The notes under the pieces were generated by a model. It was not told the DNA's origin and ran no database searches. It saw only the letters and a list, made by a program, of their open reading frames with translations. Shown in pieces: positions 7,849 to 18,265 of a DNA stretch of 64,000 nt. The translations under genes were made by a program, and so were the position numbers. This DNA is from Streptantibioticus silvisoli (GTDB lineage: Bacteria; Actinomycetota; Actinomycetes; Streptomycetales; Streptomycetaceae), in NCBI RefSeq assembly GCF_027947535.2, contig NZ_JAAGKO020000025.1, forward strand, positions 55,447 to 119,446, read 5' to 3'. How positions within the stretch are numbered: position 1 is the first letter of the stretch; each line of letters begins with the position of its first letter.

Positions 7849-8583
7849 GTGACAACGCGGACGCGCCGGTCCCAGCGGCGCACGGAGGCGCTCTCCCGGG
7901 AGCGCATCGTCGAAGCTGCCGTCGAGCTGCTCGACGCGGCCGGCGAGGGCGGGCTGACGTTCCGGGCGCTGACCGAGCGCCTCGCGACCGGCCCCGGGGC
8001 GATCTACTGGCACGTGGCGAACAAGGACGAGCTGCTCGGCGCCGCGACCGACGCCGTCGTCGCCGCCGCGCTGGCCGTCGGGCCCACCGGGCCCCCGGAC
8101 CCGCCGCAGGACGGGGTCCGCGCCGTCGCGCTCGGCCTGTTCGACGCGACCGACGAACACCCGTGGCTCGCCGCGCAGCTGTCGACGCGACTCTCCCGCG
8201 GCCCCTGGGCATCGGTGACACCGCGGATCTTCGAAAGCGTCGGCCGGCGGGTCCGCGCGCTGGGCGTGCCCGAGGGCGACTGGTTCACGGCGACCTCGGC
8301 GCTGGTGCACTACATCCTCGGCGCCGTCGGCCAGAACGCCGCCAACACCGCGAACGCCCGCACCCTCGGGCCCGACACGAACCGCGCCGGGTTCCTCGAC
8401 TCCGCGTCGAGGGCGTGGGAGGAGCTCGACCCCGACGACTACCCGTTCGTCCGGGCGGTCGCCAAGCAGCTGCGCGACCACGACGACCGCGAGCAGCTTC
8501 TCGCCGGCGTCGACTTCGTCCTCACCGGCATCACCGCCCGCCACCTGCCCGGCGGCCAGGCACACACTCCACCGGCCACCTGA
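7849..8583 (+). CDS. TetR-family transcriptional regulator
   Basis: This protein of about 244 aa has an N-terminal TetR HTH (SRERIVEAAVELLDAAGEGGLTFRALTERLATGPGAIYWHVANKDELL). The GAIYWHVANKDEL recognition helix is the TetR-class signature, and a TetR_C-like all-helical ligand domain follows. GTG 7849 is preferred over ATG 7831: ATG 7831 overlaps the last base of the operator, whereas GTG 7849 lies 6 nt after a -10-like CAAAGT, consistent with a leaderless message. The divergent FAD monooxygenase is the likely target. Confidence 0.88.
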   Translation: MTTRTRRSQRRTEALSRERIVEAAVELLDAAGEGGLTFRALTERLATGPGAIYWHVANKDELLGAATDAVVAAALAVGPTGPPDPPQDGVRAVALGLFDATDEHPWLAAQLSTRLSRGPWASVTPRIFESVGRRVRALGVPEGDWFTATSALVHYILGAVGQNAANTANARTLGPDTNRAGFLDSASRAWEELDPDDYPFVRAVAKQLRDHDDREQLLAGVDFVLTGITARHLPGGQAHTPPAT

Positions 8584-8785
8584 CCCGCCGCACGGACCCG
8601 CACGCGCTTCGGTCGCACGCCGAGGCTTTACGGACCCCGGTGCGCATGGGCTTGCACGGGCCCCGGGCGTGCGTAGTGGCCCATACGCACCGGCGCGAAC
8701 GTCGAAGGGGACGGCGAACCGGACGGACCGGCACGACAAGGGCTTACCGGCGGATGCCAACCGGTTTTCCCGGCAGATGACAAAT

Positions 8786-8810
8786 GGCGAGGAGAACAGT
8801 CCTCCTCGCC
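8786..8810. promoter_or_regulatory. 9-bp-stem inverted repeat upstream of the RAE
   Basis: GGCGAGGAG and CTCCTCGCC flank a 7-nt loop. It could be the terminator of the TetR gene (no T-run) or part of the rox control region. It lies about 11 nt before a TATAGC -10-like box (8821-8826) and the RAE. Confidence 0.5.
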
Positions 8811-8833
8811 ACTATCAAGATATAGCGCACCGG

Positions 8834-8852
8834 GGGGCTTGCCGCAAGGCCC
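8834..8852. promoter_or_regulatory. Rifamycin-associated element (RAE), 19-bp inverted repeat
   Basis: GGGGCTTGCCGCAAGGCCC matches, from memory, the RAE inverted repeat described upstream of rifamycin-inactivation genes (rox, rph, arr, helR) in actinomycetes, with arms GGGCTTGC and GCAAGGCCC. TATAGC at 8821-8826 would place the transcription start around 8833, so the RAE would span the first transcribed bases. The next gene downstream is a Rox homologue starting about 255 nt later, which supports the assignment strongly. Confidence 0.85.
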
Positions 8853-9095
8853 TGGTCGTGCCGCAGAATGAGCGACCAAAGCCAGAACCTTCCGAAATGA
8901 AAGAACCACGACCTACGTGTGCGTTTGTCGGCGTACGGGTTGCCGCGGGGGTTACTCGGGAACGTCGAACCAGCGGTGGAATCGAAGCACCGGGGGGAAT
9001 GCGCGGCGCGGTTACGGAAGGCTCGGCGCGGAGGCGGCTGATGTGCGCGCGGCACGGACGGCGCGGAGCGGCTGGCGGAAATCCGAAGTCGTTGA

Positions 9096-10544
<1,449 letters not shown>

Positions 10545-10652
10545 GCGGGAGGCGGTCGGGGGTGCCGGCGCGGTGCGGGGGGTGGGCTGCCGCCGGCGGA
10601 GCGCACGGACGCGGCCCGGCTCGGGCGTTGCGGAGCCCACGGGATCGCCGGG

Positions 10653-11456
10653 TCATCGGCGGCGGCCCCACGCGGAGACCATCGGGGCGGTGGCCAGGTC
10701 GAGCCGCCCGGCGGCGACGTTCGCCAGATGACGGTCGATCTCCTCGTCGGTGGCGAGCCCGGCCGCCACCAGACGGTGGCGGATCTGCCGCACGGTCGCG
10801 TCCTCCAGCACGGCACACGCCGGCGAGGTGATCGGGAAGTAGGCGTCGGCCCGCACGTCGTCCAGACCGGCGTCGCGCAGCACCCGCGGCAGGGTCCGCC
10901 CGTACGCGAGGTCCGCGCCGCGCGCCGCCATCAGGGTGCGGAAGCCGGACCGCAGCCGGTTGGCGAGCCGCTGTTCGGGCCCCGACTCGTCCGGGCACAG
11001 CAGCGGCTGCAACGCGGGGTCGGCGTCCTCCAGGAGCAGCCGGCCGCCGGGGCGCAGGGCCTGGACCATCCGGCGCAGGGCCTCGGTGCGGTCGGTGACG
11101 TGCACCAGGACCAGCCGGGCGTGCACGAAGTCGAACCCGCCGGGTGGCGGCGGGTCGGCCGCCACGTCGTGCGACAGCACCTCGATGACGCCGCCGGCGA
11201 CGTCCCGGGTCCAGGACACGTCGATGTCGGTGGCGACCACCGCGCCCTTCGGGCCGACGCGTTCGGCCAGCCCGAGCGGCACGGAGGGCCCGCCGGCGCC
11301 GACCTCCCAACACCGCATGCCGGCCCCGACCCCGAGCTCATCGACGTGCCGGAACGTCACCGGGTCGAACAGCTCGGCGAGGGCACCGAAGCGAATCCCC
11401 GCCTCGGACTGCCGGTTGTCCAGAAGGTAGCCGCGATCCGCGTCGTGCTCAGCCAT
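10653..11456 (-). CDS. Class I SAM-dependent methyltransferase
   Basis: This 267-aa protein has the Rossmann-like methyltransferase core: motif I CWEVGAGGPSVPLGLAERVG (around residues 48-68), motif II ATDIDVSW, then FDFVHARLVLVHVTDRTEALRRMVQALRPGGRLLLEDAD, a typical motif IV-VI run of small-molecule methyltransferases. The C-terminal helical part is unique and gives no substrate. The start at 11456 agrees with a CAAAAT -10-like box (minus strand, 11463-11468) ending 6 nt before the ATG and no Shine-Dalgarno, so the mRNA may be leaderless. It is convergent with rox and divergent from the amidohydrolase, so it is probably an independent unit. Confidence 0.87.
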   Translation of the reverse strand: MAEHDADRGYLLDNRQSEAGIRFGALAELFDPVTFRHVDELGVGAGMRCWEVGAGGPSVPLGLAERVGPKGAVVATDIDVSWTRDVAGGVIEVLSHDVAADPPPPGGFDFVHARLVLVHVTDRTEALRRMVQALRPGGRLLLEDADPALQPLLCPDESGPEQRLANRLRSGFRTLMAARGADLAYGRTLPRVLRDAGLDDVRADAYFPITSPACAVLEDATVRQIRHRLVAAGLATDEEIDRHLANVAAGRLDLATAPMVSAWGRRR

Positions 11457-11786
11457 GGGGCGATTTTGGCAGACGGGGGAACGGGCCGCCCCGGCCGGTG
11501 TTCCGAGGCTCTCCGCGTGCGGCGCCGCCGCCGGTCGTTCCGGGCCGCCGGCGTTCCTCGCGCGGCGACGCTCCCGCGCGGCGGCGTTCTCGCCGTTGCC
11601 CGCTGCCGCCGGCCGGGCCCCGGCACGCGCGGAACGGGGGCCCGGCCGGAGCGAGCCGATCGGACGGTCGGAACGGCGGGAGCCGGTCGGACGGCGGGGA
11701 CCGGGTCCACGGCACAATGGCGAGGCCATGCCGTGGCACCGCGTGGGACGCGGGGCCGTGCGACAACGGATCGTCAGGAGGACGTG
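11457..11786. promoter_or_regulatory. Divergent intergenic region; dyad CCACGGCA/TGCCGTGG at 11707-11736
   Basis: This 330-bp spacer holds the presumed leaderless promoter of the methyltransferase (box at 11463-11468). It also holds a dyad whose 8-bp outer arms (11707-11714 and 11729-11736) enclose ATGGC-GAG-GCCAT. A CACAAT box (11713-11718) within the dyad could be the -10 element of the amidohydrolase. Confidence 0.4.
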
Positions 11787-12719
11787 GTGCCGGAAACGCC
11801 GCAGCCCGGGGCCGGTGCCGCCCGCGGTGACGGGGAGGAAGGGCCGGCGGCCGAGCGGGCCGAGGTGGCGGCGTTCCGCCGGGACCTGGGGTTGGACGCG
11901 CTCATCGACGTGCACACGCACTTCATGCCGGAACGGGTCATGGCGAAGGTGTGGGCCTACTTCGACGCGGCCGGACCGCTGGTCGGCCGGCCGTGGCCGA
12001 TCGCCTACCGGCAGCAGGAGCGGCAACGGATCGACACGCTCCGGGGTTTCGGGGTGCGGGCGTTCACGTCGATGGTCTATCCGCACAAGCCGGGGATGGC
12101 CCGCTGGCTCAACGACTGGGCGGCGGACTTCGCCGCGCGCACCCCGGAGTGCCTGCACACGGCCACCTTCTTCGCCGAGCCGACCGCGTTCCAGGACGTG
12201 CGCCACGCGCTGGAGCAGGGTGCGCGGGTGTTCAAGTGCCATGTGCAGGTCGGCGGGTTCGACCCGGGTGACCCGGTGCTGCGGCAGGTGTGGGGTCTGC
12301 TGGCCGAGGCCGGGGTGCCGGTGGTCACGCACTGCGGTTCCGGGCCGGTGCCGGGCGCCTTCACCGGCCCCGGTCCGGTCGGCGCGCTGCTCGCCCGGCA
12401 TCCGCGGCTGCGGCTGGTCGTCGCCCACCTGGGCATGCCGGAGTACGAGGACTTCCTCACGCTGGCCGAACGCCATGATCGCGTCATGCTGGACACCACC
12501 ATGGCGTTCACCGGGTTCGCGGAGTCGGCCGCGCCGTTCCCGCGGGCCGCGCTGCCGCGCCTGGAGGCCCTGGGCGACCGGGTCCTGCTCGGCACGGACT
12601 TCCCCAACATCCCCTACGGCTACGCCGACGCGTTGCGCGCGCCGGAACGCGCCGGCCTGAGCCGGGAGTGGCTGCGCGCCGTCTGCCACGACAACGCGGC
12701 CCGGCTGTTCGACCTGTGA
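11787..12719 (+). CDS. Amidohydrolase-2 family metal-dependent hydrolase
   Basis: This 310-aa TIM-barrel protein of the amidohydrolase-2 (ACMSD-like) family has IDVHTHF near residue 38 as the metal-binding HxH, FKCHVQVGGFDPGDP, then PVVTHCGSGP and LVVAHLGMPEYEDF (further metal His residues), and LLGTDFPNIPYGY (the metal/catalytic Asp). The full ligand set appears present. GTG 11787 is selected because AGGAGG lies 5 nt upstream. An adjacent GTG at 11784 is too close. The enzyme is cytosolic and its substrate is not evident. A family relative in opposite orientation follows 700 bp downstream. Confidence 0.87.
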   Translation: MPETPQPGAGAARGDGEEGPAAERAEVAAFRRDLGLDALIDVHTHFMPERVMAKVWAYFDAAGPLVGRPWPIAYRQQERQRIDTLRGFGVRAFTSMVYPHKPGMARWLNDWAADFAARTPECLHTATFFAEPTAFQDVRHALEQGARVFKCHVQVGGFDPGDPVLRQVWGLLAEAGVPVVTHCGSGPVPGAFTGPGPVGALLARHPRLRLVVAHLGMPEYEDFLTLAERHDRVMLDTTMAFTGFAESAAPFPRAALPRLEALGDRVLLGTDFPNIPYGYADALRAPERAGLSREWLRAVCHDNAARLFDL

Positions 12720-12721
12720 CC

Positions 12722-12760
12722 GGCGGGGCCGGCCGTCCGACGGACGACCGGCCGCCCCGG
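12722..12760. terminator. Hairpin after amidohydrolase gene
   Basis: GGGGCCGGCCGTCC pairs with GGACGACCGGCCGCCCC with one mismatch around a 3-nt loop, directly after the stop codon. There is no T-run, as is common in actinomycetes. Degenerate CGACCGGCCGACC repeats follow to about 12860. Confidence 0.6.
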
Positions 12761-13008
12761 CTGCCCCGGTCGTTCGGTCGGTGATCGGCCGCCCCGGCCC
12801 CTCGACCGACGACCGGCCGACCCGACCGGCCGACCCGACCGGCCGGTGACCGGTGACCGGCCGAGCCGTCCTGATCACCGGTCCCCGGTTCCCGCTGCCT
12901 CTCCCGGTTCCCGAGCCTCGCTGCCGCTCCCGCCCTGCACGGATCCGCACGGTCTCCGTCCCGTCCGATCCGCACGCCCCCGAACCCGCCGGTCGGGCCG
13001 GCGTGCCG

Positions 13009-13407
13009 TCAGGCGGCCGGTTCCGGGGGAGTCGGCGTGCGGTGCGGGATGTCGGGGAAGAACGCGGCCGGCCGGCGGCGGGCCGCGCGTACCTCCTCCA
13101 GCCGGAGCCGGTAGGCGGGCGCGAGGTCGGAGGGGGCCCAGTCGGCGTGGTGGTCGAGTTCCACCGCCACCTCGCTGACGCCGTTCATGGCTTCGAGGTG
13201 TTCGCGTGCCTGGGCGGCGAACGCGGCACCCATCAGGCAGCCGGGCTCGGTGACCCCGATGGTCACCCGGACCGCGGCGCCGTCCGGGGTGTCCCGCACG
13301 GCGAGCGAGCGGACCAGGCCCATCTCCACCAGGCCGGCCGGGGCGCCGGCCGCCGCGGCGCAGGGATCGATGATGAGGTCGAGCTGCGCCCTGACCAGGT
13401 CCTCCAT
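13009..13407 (-). CDS. DUF59 (MIP18/PaaD-like) iron-sulfur cluster assembly-type protein
   Basis: This 132-aa protein has a DUF59 core: EMGLVRSLAVRDTPDGAAVRVTIGVTEPGCLMGAAFAAQAREHLEAMNGVSEVAVELDHHADWAPSDL. It includes the TEPGC Cys of the SufT/PaaD group and the W-x-P-x-D/E motif. Such proteins help load Fe-S clusters or act with oxygenases. The ATG overlaps the TGA of the upstream amidohydrolase (TGATG), so translation is coupled and the two products probably work together. Whether the partner needs a cluster or the protein has a different role here is unknown. The Pro-rich C-terminal tail is not conserved in the family. Confidence 0.82.
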   Translation of the reverse strand: MEDLVRAQLDLIIDPCAAAAGAPAGLVEMGLVRSLAVRDTPDGAAVRVTIGVTEPGCLMGAAFAAQAREHLEAMNGVSEVAVELDHHADWAPSDLAPAYRLRLEEVRAARRRPAAFFPDIPHRTPTPPEPAA

Positions 13408-14444
13408 CACGCCGGGGCCACCGTCCCGGTCCACGGCTGCGACAACTGCGTCGCACCGGCGGGGATCTTGGCGGTGTCCAGGCCCAGCAGCCGGGCGATG
13501 TTGCCGCCGAGGATCTTCTTCTTCAGCGACGTGGTCAGCGGCGGCAGCCCGTAGCCGTCGATCATCGACTGCGGGAGCTGGAAGTCCCAGAACGCCTCAA
13601 GGAACGGCTGCGGGTGCACGCCGGTGCAGCCGGTGCCCCAGATGATCCGGTCCGCGGCGCCCGCGCGCAGGAACGCCGACAGGATCTCGGCGAAGCGCAG
13701 CGGCGAGTTCACCAGGTAGGCGCTGGCACCCTCCAGCACGACCGAGCAGTTGCGGTAGTACGACAACTGCATGGCGGTGTCCTCCAGGAACGCGAAGCCG
13801 CCGTGGATGATCTGGAAGTTCAGCTCGGGGAAGGCCAGGAAGGTGTTCTCCAGGTCGCGGGGGTGGAAGGGCTGCACCGGGCAGCCCACCATCGCGATCG
13901 CCTTGTGCACGGCGATGTTGCGGATGCCGCGGCGCTGCGCGTGCTCCAGGATGGGGTAGACCGTCTCGGGGTCGTCCATCCGGACCGCGGCGCCCCGCCC
14001 GTCGTAGATGTCGTACGGGTAGAACTTCAGCCCGACGACCTGCTCCTGCTCGACGAGCCGGTCCACCTCGCCCAGCGGATCGGGGTGGCCGGGCCAGATC
14101 CCGCCGAAGAGGGCGACCCGGTCGGGGTAGCGCTTGCGCAGTTCACTGCCGACCCACAGCGGAGAGGCGCCGTTCTCGTACAGGCCGTACAGGGGGATGT
14201 CGTGGTAGACCGCGAAGTCGGTGCGGCTCTCCTCGAACAGGGTGTGCCCCAGCAGGTCGGCGTCGACCCGCTCGAACCGGTGGCGGTCCAGCGTCCAGCG
14301 CGGGTCCTTGCGGGGGGAGAAGACCCGGTGGTACCCGTCGTAGAGCGAGTCCGCCACCAGGCCGGCGATGGGGTGCTTCCACGTCTCCGGGGGTGAGTTG
14401 TAGCCGTGGACCACGGCGTCGATCACCAGAGCGTCGTCGATCAT
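13407..14444 (-). CDS. Amidohydrolase-2 family protein coupled to a DUF59 gene
   Basis: This 345-aa TIM-barrel hydrolase of the ACMSD/gamma-resorcylate decarboxylase superfamily begins VIDAVVHGYN, where the usual first HxH is replaced by V-x-x-V-H. It continues with VGLKFYPYDIYDGRGAAVRMDDPE, NIAVHKAIAMVGCPV, FQIIHGGFAFLEDTAMQL and RIIWGTGCTGVHPQP. The FYPYD and IIHGG segments are typical of a subgroup seen with DUF59 partners. A GGGAG ribosome binding site precedes ATG 14444. It heads a two-gene operon with the DUF59 protein. The first metal ligand pair looks incomplete (only one His), so a decarboxylase or non-hydrolytic role should be considered. Confidence 0.82.
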   Translation of the reverse strand: MIDDALVIDAVVHGYNSPPETWKHPIAGLVADSLYDGYHRVFSPRKDPRWTLDRHRFERVDADLLGHTLFEESRTDFAVYHDIPLYGLYENGASPLWVGSELRKRYPDRVALFGGIWPGHPDPLGEVDRLVEQEQVVGLKFYPYDIYDGRGAAVRMDDPETVYPILEHAQRRGIRNIAVHKAIAMVGCPVQPFHPRDLENTFLAFPELNFQIIHGGFAFLEDTAMQLSYYRNCSVVLEGASAYLVNSPLRFAEILSAFLRAGAADRIIWGTGCTGVHPQPFLEAFWDFQLPQSMIDGYGLPPLTTSLKKKILGGNIARLLGLDTAKIPAGATQLSQPWTGTVAPA

Positions 14445-15447
14445 CCGGGGCTCCCTGCGTCCAAGTGGTGAACGGGTGGACCCGTTCCTGTCCGGTGTAC
14501 GTCGCCCGACCGGGAGCGCGCGGCAGGGTCGCGGGGTCGCTTCCTCCGCCGTCCGCGCCGGGCGTTCGCGTCGTGCCTGCCCCCGTCGGCCGGGCGAAGT
14601 GCGGTGCGATCACCGCCCGTTCGTGCCGCCGATTCCCTCGCCCGGTGCCCTCGGCGCCCGTTCACGGGCCGCCCCGGTCAACCGGCCGAAGGGTGGCCGG
14701 GGTTGACCCTAGTGGTGGGCTCCGGCGGATCGCCGGCCTTTCGCCCCGCCGCGCGGGGTCGCGGGTGCGCACCACGGTGGACGGCCGACGCGGCGACGGC
14801 GGCGGAGCGGTCGTCGGGCACCGGAGGTGATGTCAGGTGCGGGCGGCACCGGCGCCCCCGGCCGGTGCCCCGGTGATCGTGGCACCGGGGCCGCGAGCAC
14901 GGCACCCGACAGTGGATCACTCCGGAAATTCCCCACCGCCGGGAGACGGGCAACCCGGCGCGGGCGAGCCGGAGATGAGCAGCCCGACGGAGACGAGCCG
15001 ACCGCCGCCGGGAGCCGGGCATCGCGGCGCGGACGAACCGGAGACGCTGGAGGACTGTCGACTCGACGTAGGCGAGCGGCAGTTGGCCGGGGACGAGCCT
15101 CCGGGCCGAGGCGGGCGACCCGGCCGGGGCGAGTCGGAGTGTGCTCACCGGAATTCGGCATTCCATCGACGCCCCGCCGCAATTCCCGGCGGACGGACCC
15201 GGTGGCGCAGTCGAATTCCGGCCCGCGTTCCGCAGCGCATTTCCGGCACCGTTCGTCGCGCGTTCGGGCAGGTCGTCACGAGGAGTGAAAGTCACCCGCG
15301 AGGTCGATCCCCCGAAGGGGTTTATCAACGAAGGCCACCGAACAGCCGGTTGGCCGCCGTGGACGTTCCCGCGACTGCGGACCGGCCTCCTGACCTGCTG
15401 GAATCCGTGCCGCCCCATCGTTCTGGCGCGACGAGTTGTCCAGACCA
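14445..15447. other. Long intergenic region with decayed direct repeats, no gene seen
   Basis: About 1 kb has no frame with recognisable protein features. An imperfect direct repeat of about 42 bp occurs at 14936-14977 and 15005-15046 (offset 69), with a weaker third copy near 15114. All contain a GGCGCGG-x-CGA-x-CCGGAGA core. GC is lower around 15140-15350. Confidence 0.45.
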
Positions 15448-15477
15448 TTGACGCGTTCCCGCGGGCGTGGCTATCGT
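15448..15477 (+). promoter_or_regulatory. Promoter, TTGACG - 18 bp - TATCGT
   Basis: A good housekeeping-type promoter lies about 210 bp before the SGNH gene. The stretch CCATTGACG...GTGGCTA is nearly the same as the one at 58603-58630 upstream of the S53 peptidase gene. Confidence 0.6.
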
Positions 15478-15685
15478 CTGCTGACATAACTTCCCATGGC
15501 CAGGCGCTGTTTCCCCACTGATCCGCAGCCGTGAGGAGTTTTTTCCTGCCCGGGTTCCGGCCACCGACGGCGACGCGCCCCGCAACTCCCGCGCGCGACG
15601 GCGCCCTTGCCGGTCGCTCCGCCCCGGGCAGTGCCGAACGCCTTCTCCCGCACCCGCCGGCCCTTCGTACCGTCTGAGGAGAACC

Positions 15686-17287
15686 ATGTCCTTCCCCGCG
15701 AGGTTCGTGTCCTTCTTGTCCCGGGCGGCGAGACCTCAACGCCTCCCCCGCCAGGCCGCGTTCACCGCGCTGACCGCCGTGGCCGCCGTCGTGCTCGCCC
15801 TGCTGGCGCCCGGTGTCGCCGCCGCGCAGACGGCCGTACCGCAACTGCGGGTGATGCCGCTGGGCGACTCGATCACCTGGGGCGTCGGCAGCGCCACCAC
15901 GTCCTCGTACCGGGCGCCGCTGGCCGGGCTGGTGGCCCAGCAGTCGCAGTACACCGTGCAGTACGTCGGATCGCAGAGCTCCGGGACCCTGGCCGACCAG
16001 GCGAACGAGGGGCACAGCGGCTACGTCATCTCGCAGATCCGGGACGGCATCGACGGCTGGATGTCCGCGGCGCGGCCCGACGTGGTGATCCTGCACATCG
16101 GCATCAACGACCTCAGCCGCGGCGTCGACGTCGCGAACGCCCCCGCGCGGCTCGCCGACCTGGTCAACCGGATCTACACCGACCGTCCCGGCACCAGCGT
16201 CATCATGCTGGGCCTGATCCCGACCACACCGAACCTCGGCTCGCAGGTGGCGACGTACAACGCGGCGGCCCAGCAGTTGCAGGGCACCGAGCAGGGCGCC
16301 GGGCAGAAGTTCCTCTACGTCGACCCGCCGGCCCTGACCTCCGCCGAGTTCTCCGACACCCTCCACCCGAACGACGCCGGCTACGCGCGCATGGCGCAGG
16401 CGATCTACCCGGCCCTGAACCAGGTCTTCAGCAGCGGATGGGCGACCGGGGAACACCAGTTGGACGCCGGCACCGAGTCCGGCACCACCGGGAAGGTCCG
16501 CTGGGCCGACTTCGACGGCGACGGCAAGGCGGACTACATCACCATCGCCTCCTCCGGCGCGGTGTCGGTCTACCTCAACCGCGGCGGCGACGGGCACGGC
16601 GGCTGGTCCGTCCTCGGCCAGGTCACCCCCGGCCAGACCACCGACGCCTCCCGGGTCCGCTTCGCCGACTTCGACGGCGACGGCAGGGCGGACTACATCC
16701 TCCTGGGGACGAACGGCTCGGTCACGGTCTTCCTCAACCGCGGCGGCGACGGCCACGGCGGCTGGCTGCCGCTGGGCCAGGTCTCCACCGGGCAGACCAG
16801 CGACGCCACCCACGTGAAGTTCGCCGACTTCGACGGCGACGGCCGCACGGACTACGTCCTGCTCGGGTCCGGCGGTGCCGTGTCCGTCTGGCTGAACCGC
16901 GGCGGCGACGGAAGCGGCGGCTGGTCGCCGCTGGGCCAGGTCGCCACCGGGCAGACCGCCGACCCCGGCCAGGTGCGCTTCGCCGACCTCGACGGCGACG
17001 GCCGCGCCGACTACACCTGGATCAGCTCCACCGGCGCGGTCTCCGCCTACCTCAACCGGGGCGGCGACGGGTACGGCGGCTGGCTGGGCGGCGGCCAGGT
17101 CGCCTCCGGCCTCACCACGGACGCCACCCAGGTGTCCATGGCCGACTTCACCGGTGACGGCAACGCCGACTACGTGGTGGGCGACAACACGACCAACGCG
17201 GCGACCGTCTACTCCTGGGCGGGCGGCGACGGCAGCGGTGCGTGGATCGACCTCGGCGCCATCGCCAGCGGCGTCACCATCGGCTGA
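15686..17287 (+). CDS. Secreted SGNH/GDSL hydrolase with C-terminal FG-GAP/VCBS repeats
   Basis: This 533-aa exported esterase-type enzyme starts with a signal peptide (basic RxxRPQRLPRQ region, hydrophobic core, cleavage after GVAAAQ near residue 48). The SGNH domain spans about 52-250: GDSITWG with Ser62, the IGINDL block III Asn, and Asp224-x-x-His227 (DTLHPND). The C-terminal half is five repeats of about 54 residues, each with DFDGDGRADY calcium-binding loops and WLNRGGDGxGGW, forming an FG-GAP propeller-like module. The propeller probably binds polymeric carbohydrate and the SGNH domain removes acetyl or other ester groups from it. GAGGAG precedes ATG 15686. No operon partners. Confidence 0.9.
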   Translation: MSFPARFVSFLSRAARPQRLPRQAAFTALTAVAAVVLALLAPGVAAAQTAVPQLRVMPLGDSITWGVGSATTSSYRAPLAGLVAQQSQYTVQYVGSQSSGTLADQANEGHSGYVISQIRDGIDGWMSAARPDVVILHIGINDLSRGVDVANAPARLADLVNRIYTDRPGTSVIMLGLIPTTPNLGSQVATYNAAAQQLQGTEQGAGQKFLYVDPPALTSAEFSDTLHPNDAGYARMAQAIYPALNQVFSSGWATGEHQLDAGTESGTTGKVRWADFDGDGKADYITIASSGAVSVYLNRGGDGHGGWSVLGQVTPGQTTDASRVRFADFDGDGRADYILLGTNGSVTVFLNRGGDGHGGWLPLGQVSTGQTSDATHVKFADFDGDGRTDYVLLGSGGAVSVWLNRGGDGSGGWSPLGQVATGQTADPGQVRFADLDGDGRADYTWISSTGAVSAYLNRGGDGYGGWLGGGQVASGLTTDATQVSMADFTGDGNADYVVGDNTTNAATVYSWAGGDGSGAWIDLGAIASGVTIG

Positions 17288-17389
17288 CGGGACGCCCGCA
17301 CCGGCCGACGAAACCCACCGCCGCCCCGCAGCGCCCTTGCCGACGGCGGCGAGCGGGCCCAGGGCTGAGGGCCGGGGGCTGCAAGCAGT

Positions 17390-17423
17390 GGCCCGGGACG
17401 CCTGACGGACGGCGCCCCGGGCC
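17390..17423. terminator. Hairpin between SGNH hydrolase and PAS-LuxR genes
   Basis: GGCCCGGGACGCC pairs with GGCGCCCCGGGCC with one mismatch around an 8-nt loop. It lies between two convergent genes and could serve both. Confidence 0.6.
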
Positions 17424-17541
17424 GTGGCGACGGCTACCGCAGCCCGCCCGCGCTCCCACCCCCGCAGCCCGGCCCTATCACGCGGCGCGATCCCGCCCCA
17501 GCAGCGCCCCGCCCCCTCGATCGCCGCCGGCGCCGACCCCG

Positions 17542-18192
17542 TCAGGCCGTCGGTTCCGGGGGCCAGGCGCGGGGGTCGAGGACGCCGAGGACGTAGGCGC
17601 GGGCGACCAGCGCGGTGCGGCCGCGGACCGCCCAGCGTTCGGCGAGGCGGCTGAAGTGGTAGTTGACACCGTCGGCGGTCATGCCCACCGCGCGGGCCAT
17701 CGCGTCGGTGGTCGCACCGGACGCCGCCAGGGCCAGCAGGCGGGCGTCGACGTCGTCGACCCGCGGCGGCGTCACGGTGTCCGGGCCGGCGGCGGCCGGC
17801 TTCCACAGCTGCACCAGCAGCCCCGGGGACTCCTCCGGTGAGACGCTGACCGGTTCGACGGTCAGCTCGCCGCGGCGTTCCCCGTGGCCCGCCGCCGTCC
17901 AGCCCACCTCCACCCGGTACCGGGACCGGTGGCCCAGCCGGACGGCCTCGGCGATCCGGTGCAGCTGGTCGGCGGATCTCGGGCTCAGCAGGTCCAGCAC
18001 GTCGCGGCCGCGCATCCGCCCCGGCACGGTGCCCCACTCGCGGGCCCAGGCGGGGTTCGCCAGCAGGATCGTGCCGCCGGTCCTGCACACCGCGACCGGG
18101 GTCAGCAGCCGGTCCAGCAGGGCCAGGGCGCGGTTGCGCCAGACGACGGGATCGTCCTGGGCGTCGTCCGGGAAATCCGGCAGTCCCTCCAC
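17542..18192 (-). CDS. PAS-domain LuxR-type HTH regulator
   Basis: This 216-aa protein has an N-terminal PAS fold around residues 25-130 (LLTPVAVCRTGGTILLANPAWAREWG, then MRGRDVLDLLSP) and a C-terminal LuxR/GerE HTH around 145-205 (DDVDARLLALAASGATTDAMARAVGMTADGVNYHFSRLAERWAVRGRTALVARAYVLGVL). GTG 18192 is chosen because AGGAGG lies exactly 6 nt upstream. The longer frame to ATG 18228 would bury that site. It is divergent from a self-sufficient P450 gene, with a near-perfect 16-bp palindrome between them. The PAS domain may sense a fatty acid or other hydrophobic P450 substrate. That link is inference. Confidence 0.85.
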   Translation of the reverse strand: MEGLPDFPDDAQDDPVVWRNRALALLDRLLTPVAVCRTGGTILLANPAWAREWGTVPGRMRGRDVLDLLSPRSADQLHRIAEAVRLGHRSRYRVEVGWTAAGHGERRGELTVEPVSVSPEESPGLLVQLWKPAAAGPDTVTPPRVDDVDARLLALAASGATTDAMARAVGMTADGVNYHFSRLAERWAVRGRTALVARAYVLGVLDPRAWPPEPTA

Positions 18193-18265
18193 GCGGTACC
18201 TCCTGCGGCTGCGTTCCGTATACACCACGGGGTCCCGGCGAACCGGCGTGAACCCCCGAGACCGA

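Noticed and set aside
14827..15288. Plus-strand frame with repeated Arg-rich segments as a DNA-binding protein
   Set aside because: The repeats trace to decayed DNA repeats. Composition is random-like and no start or ribosome binding site supports it.
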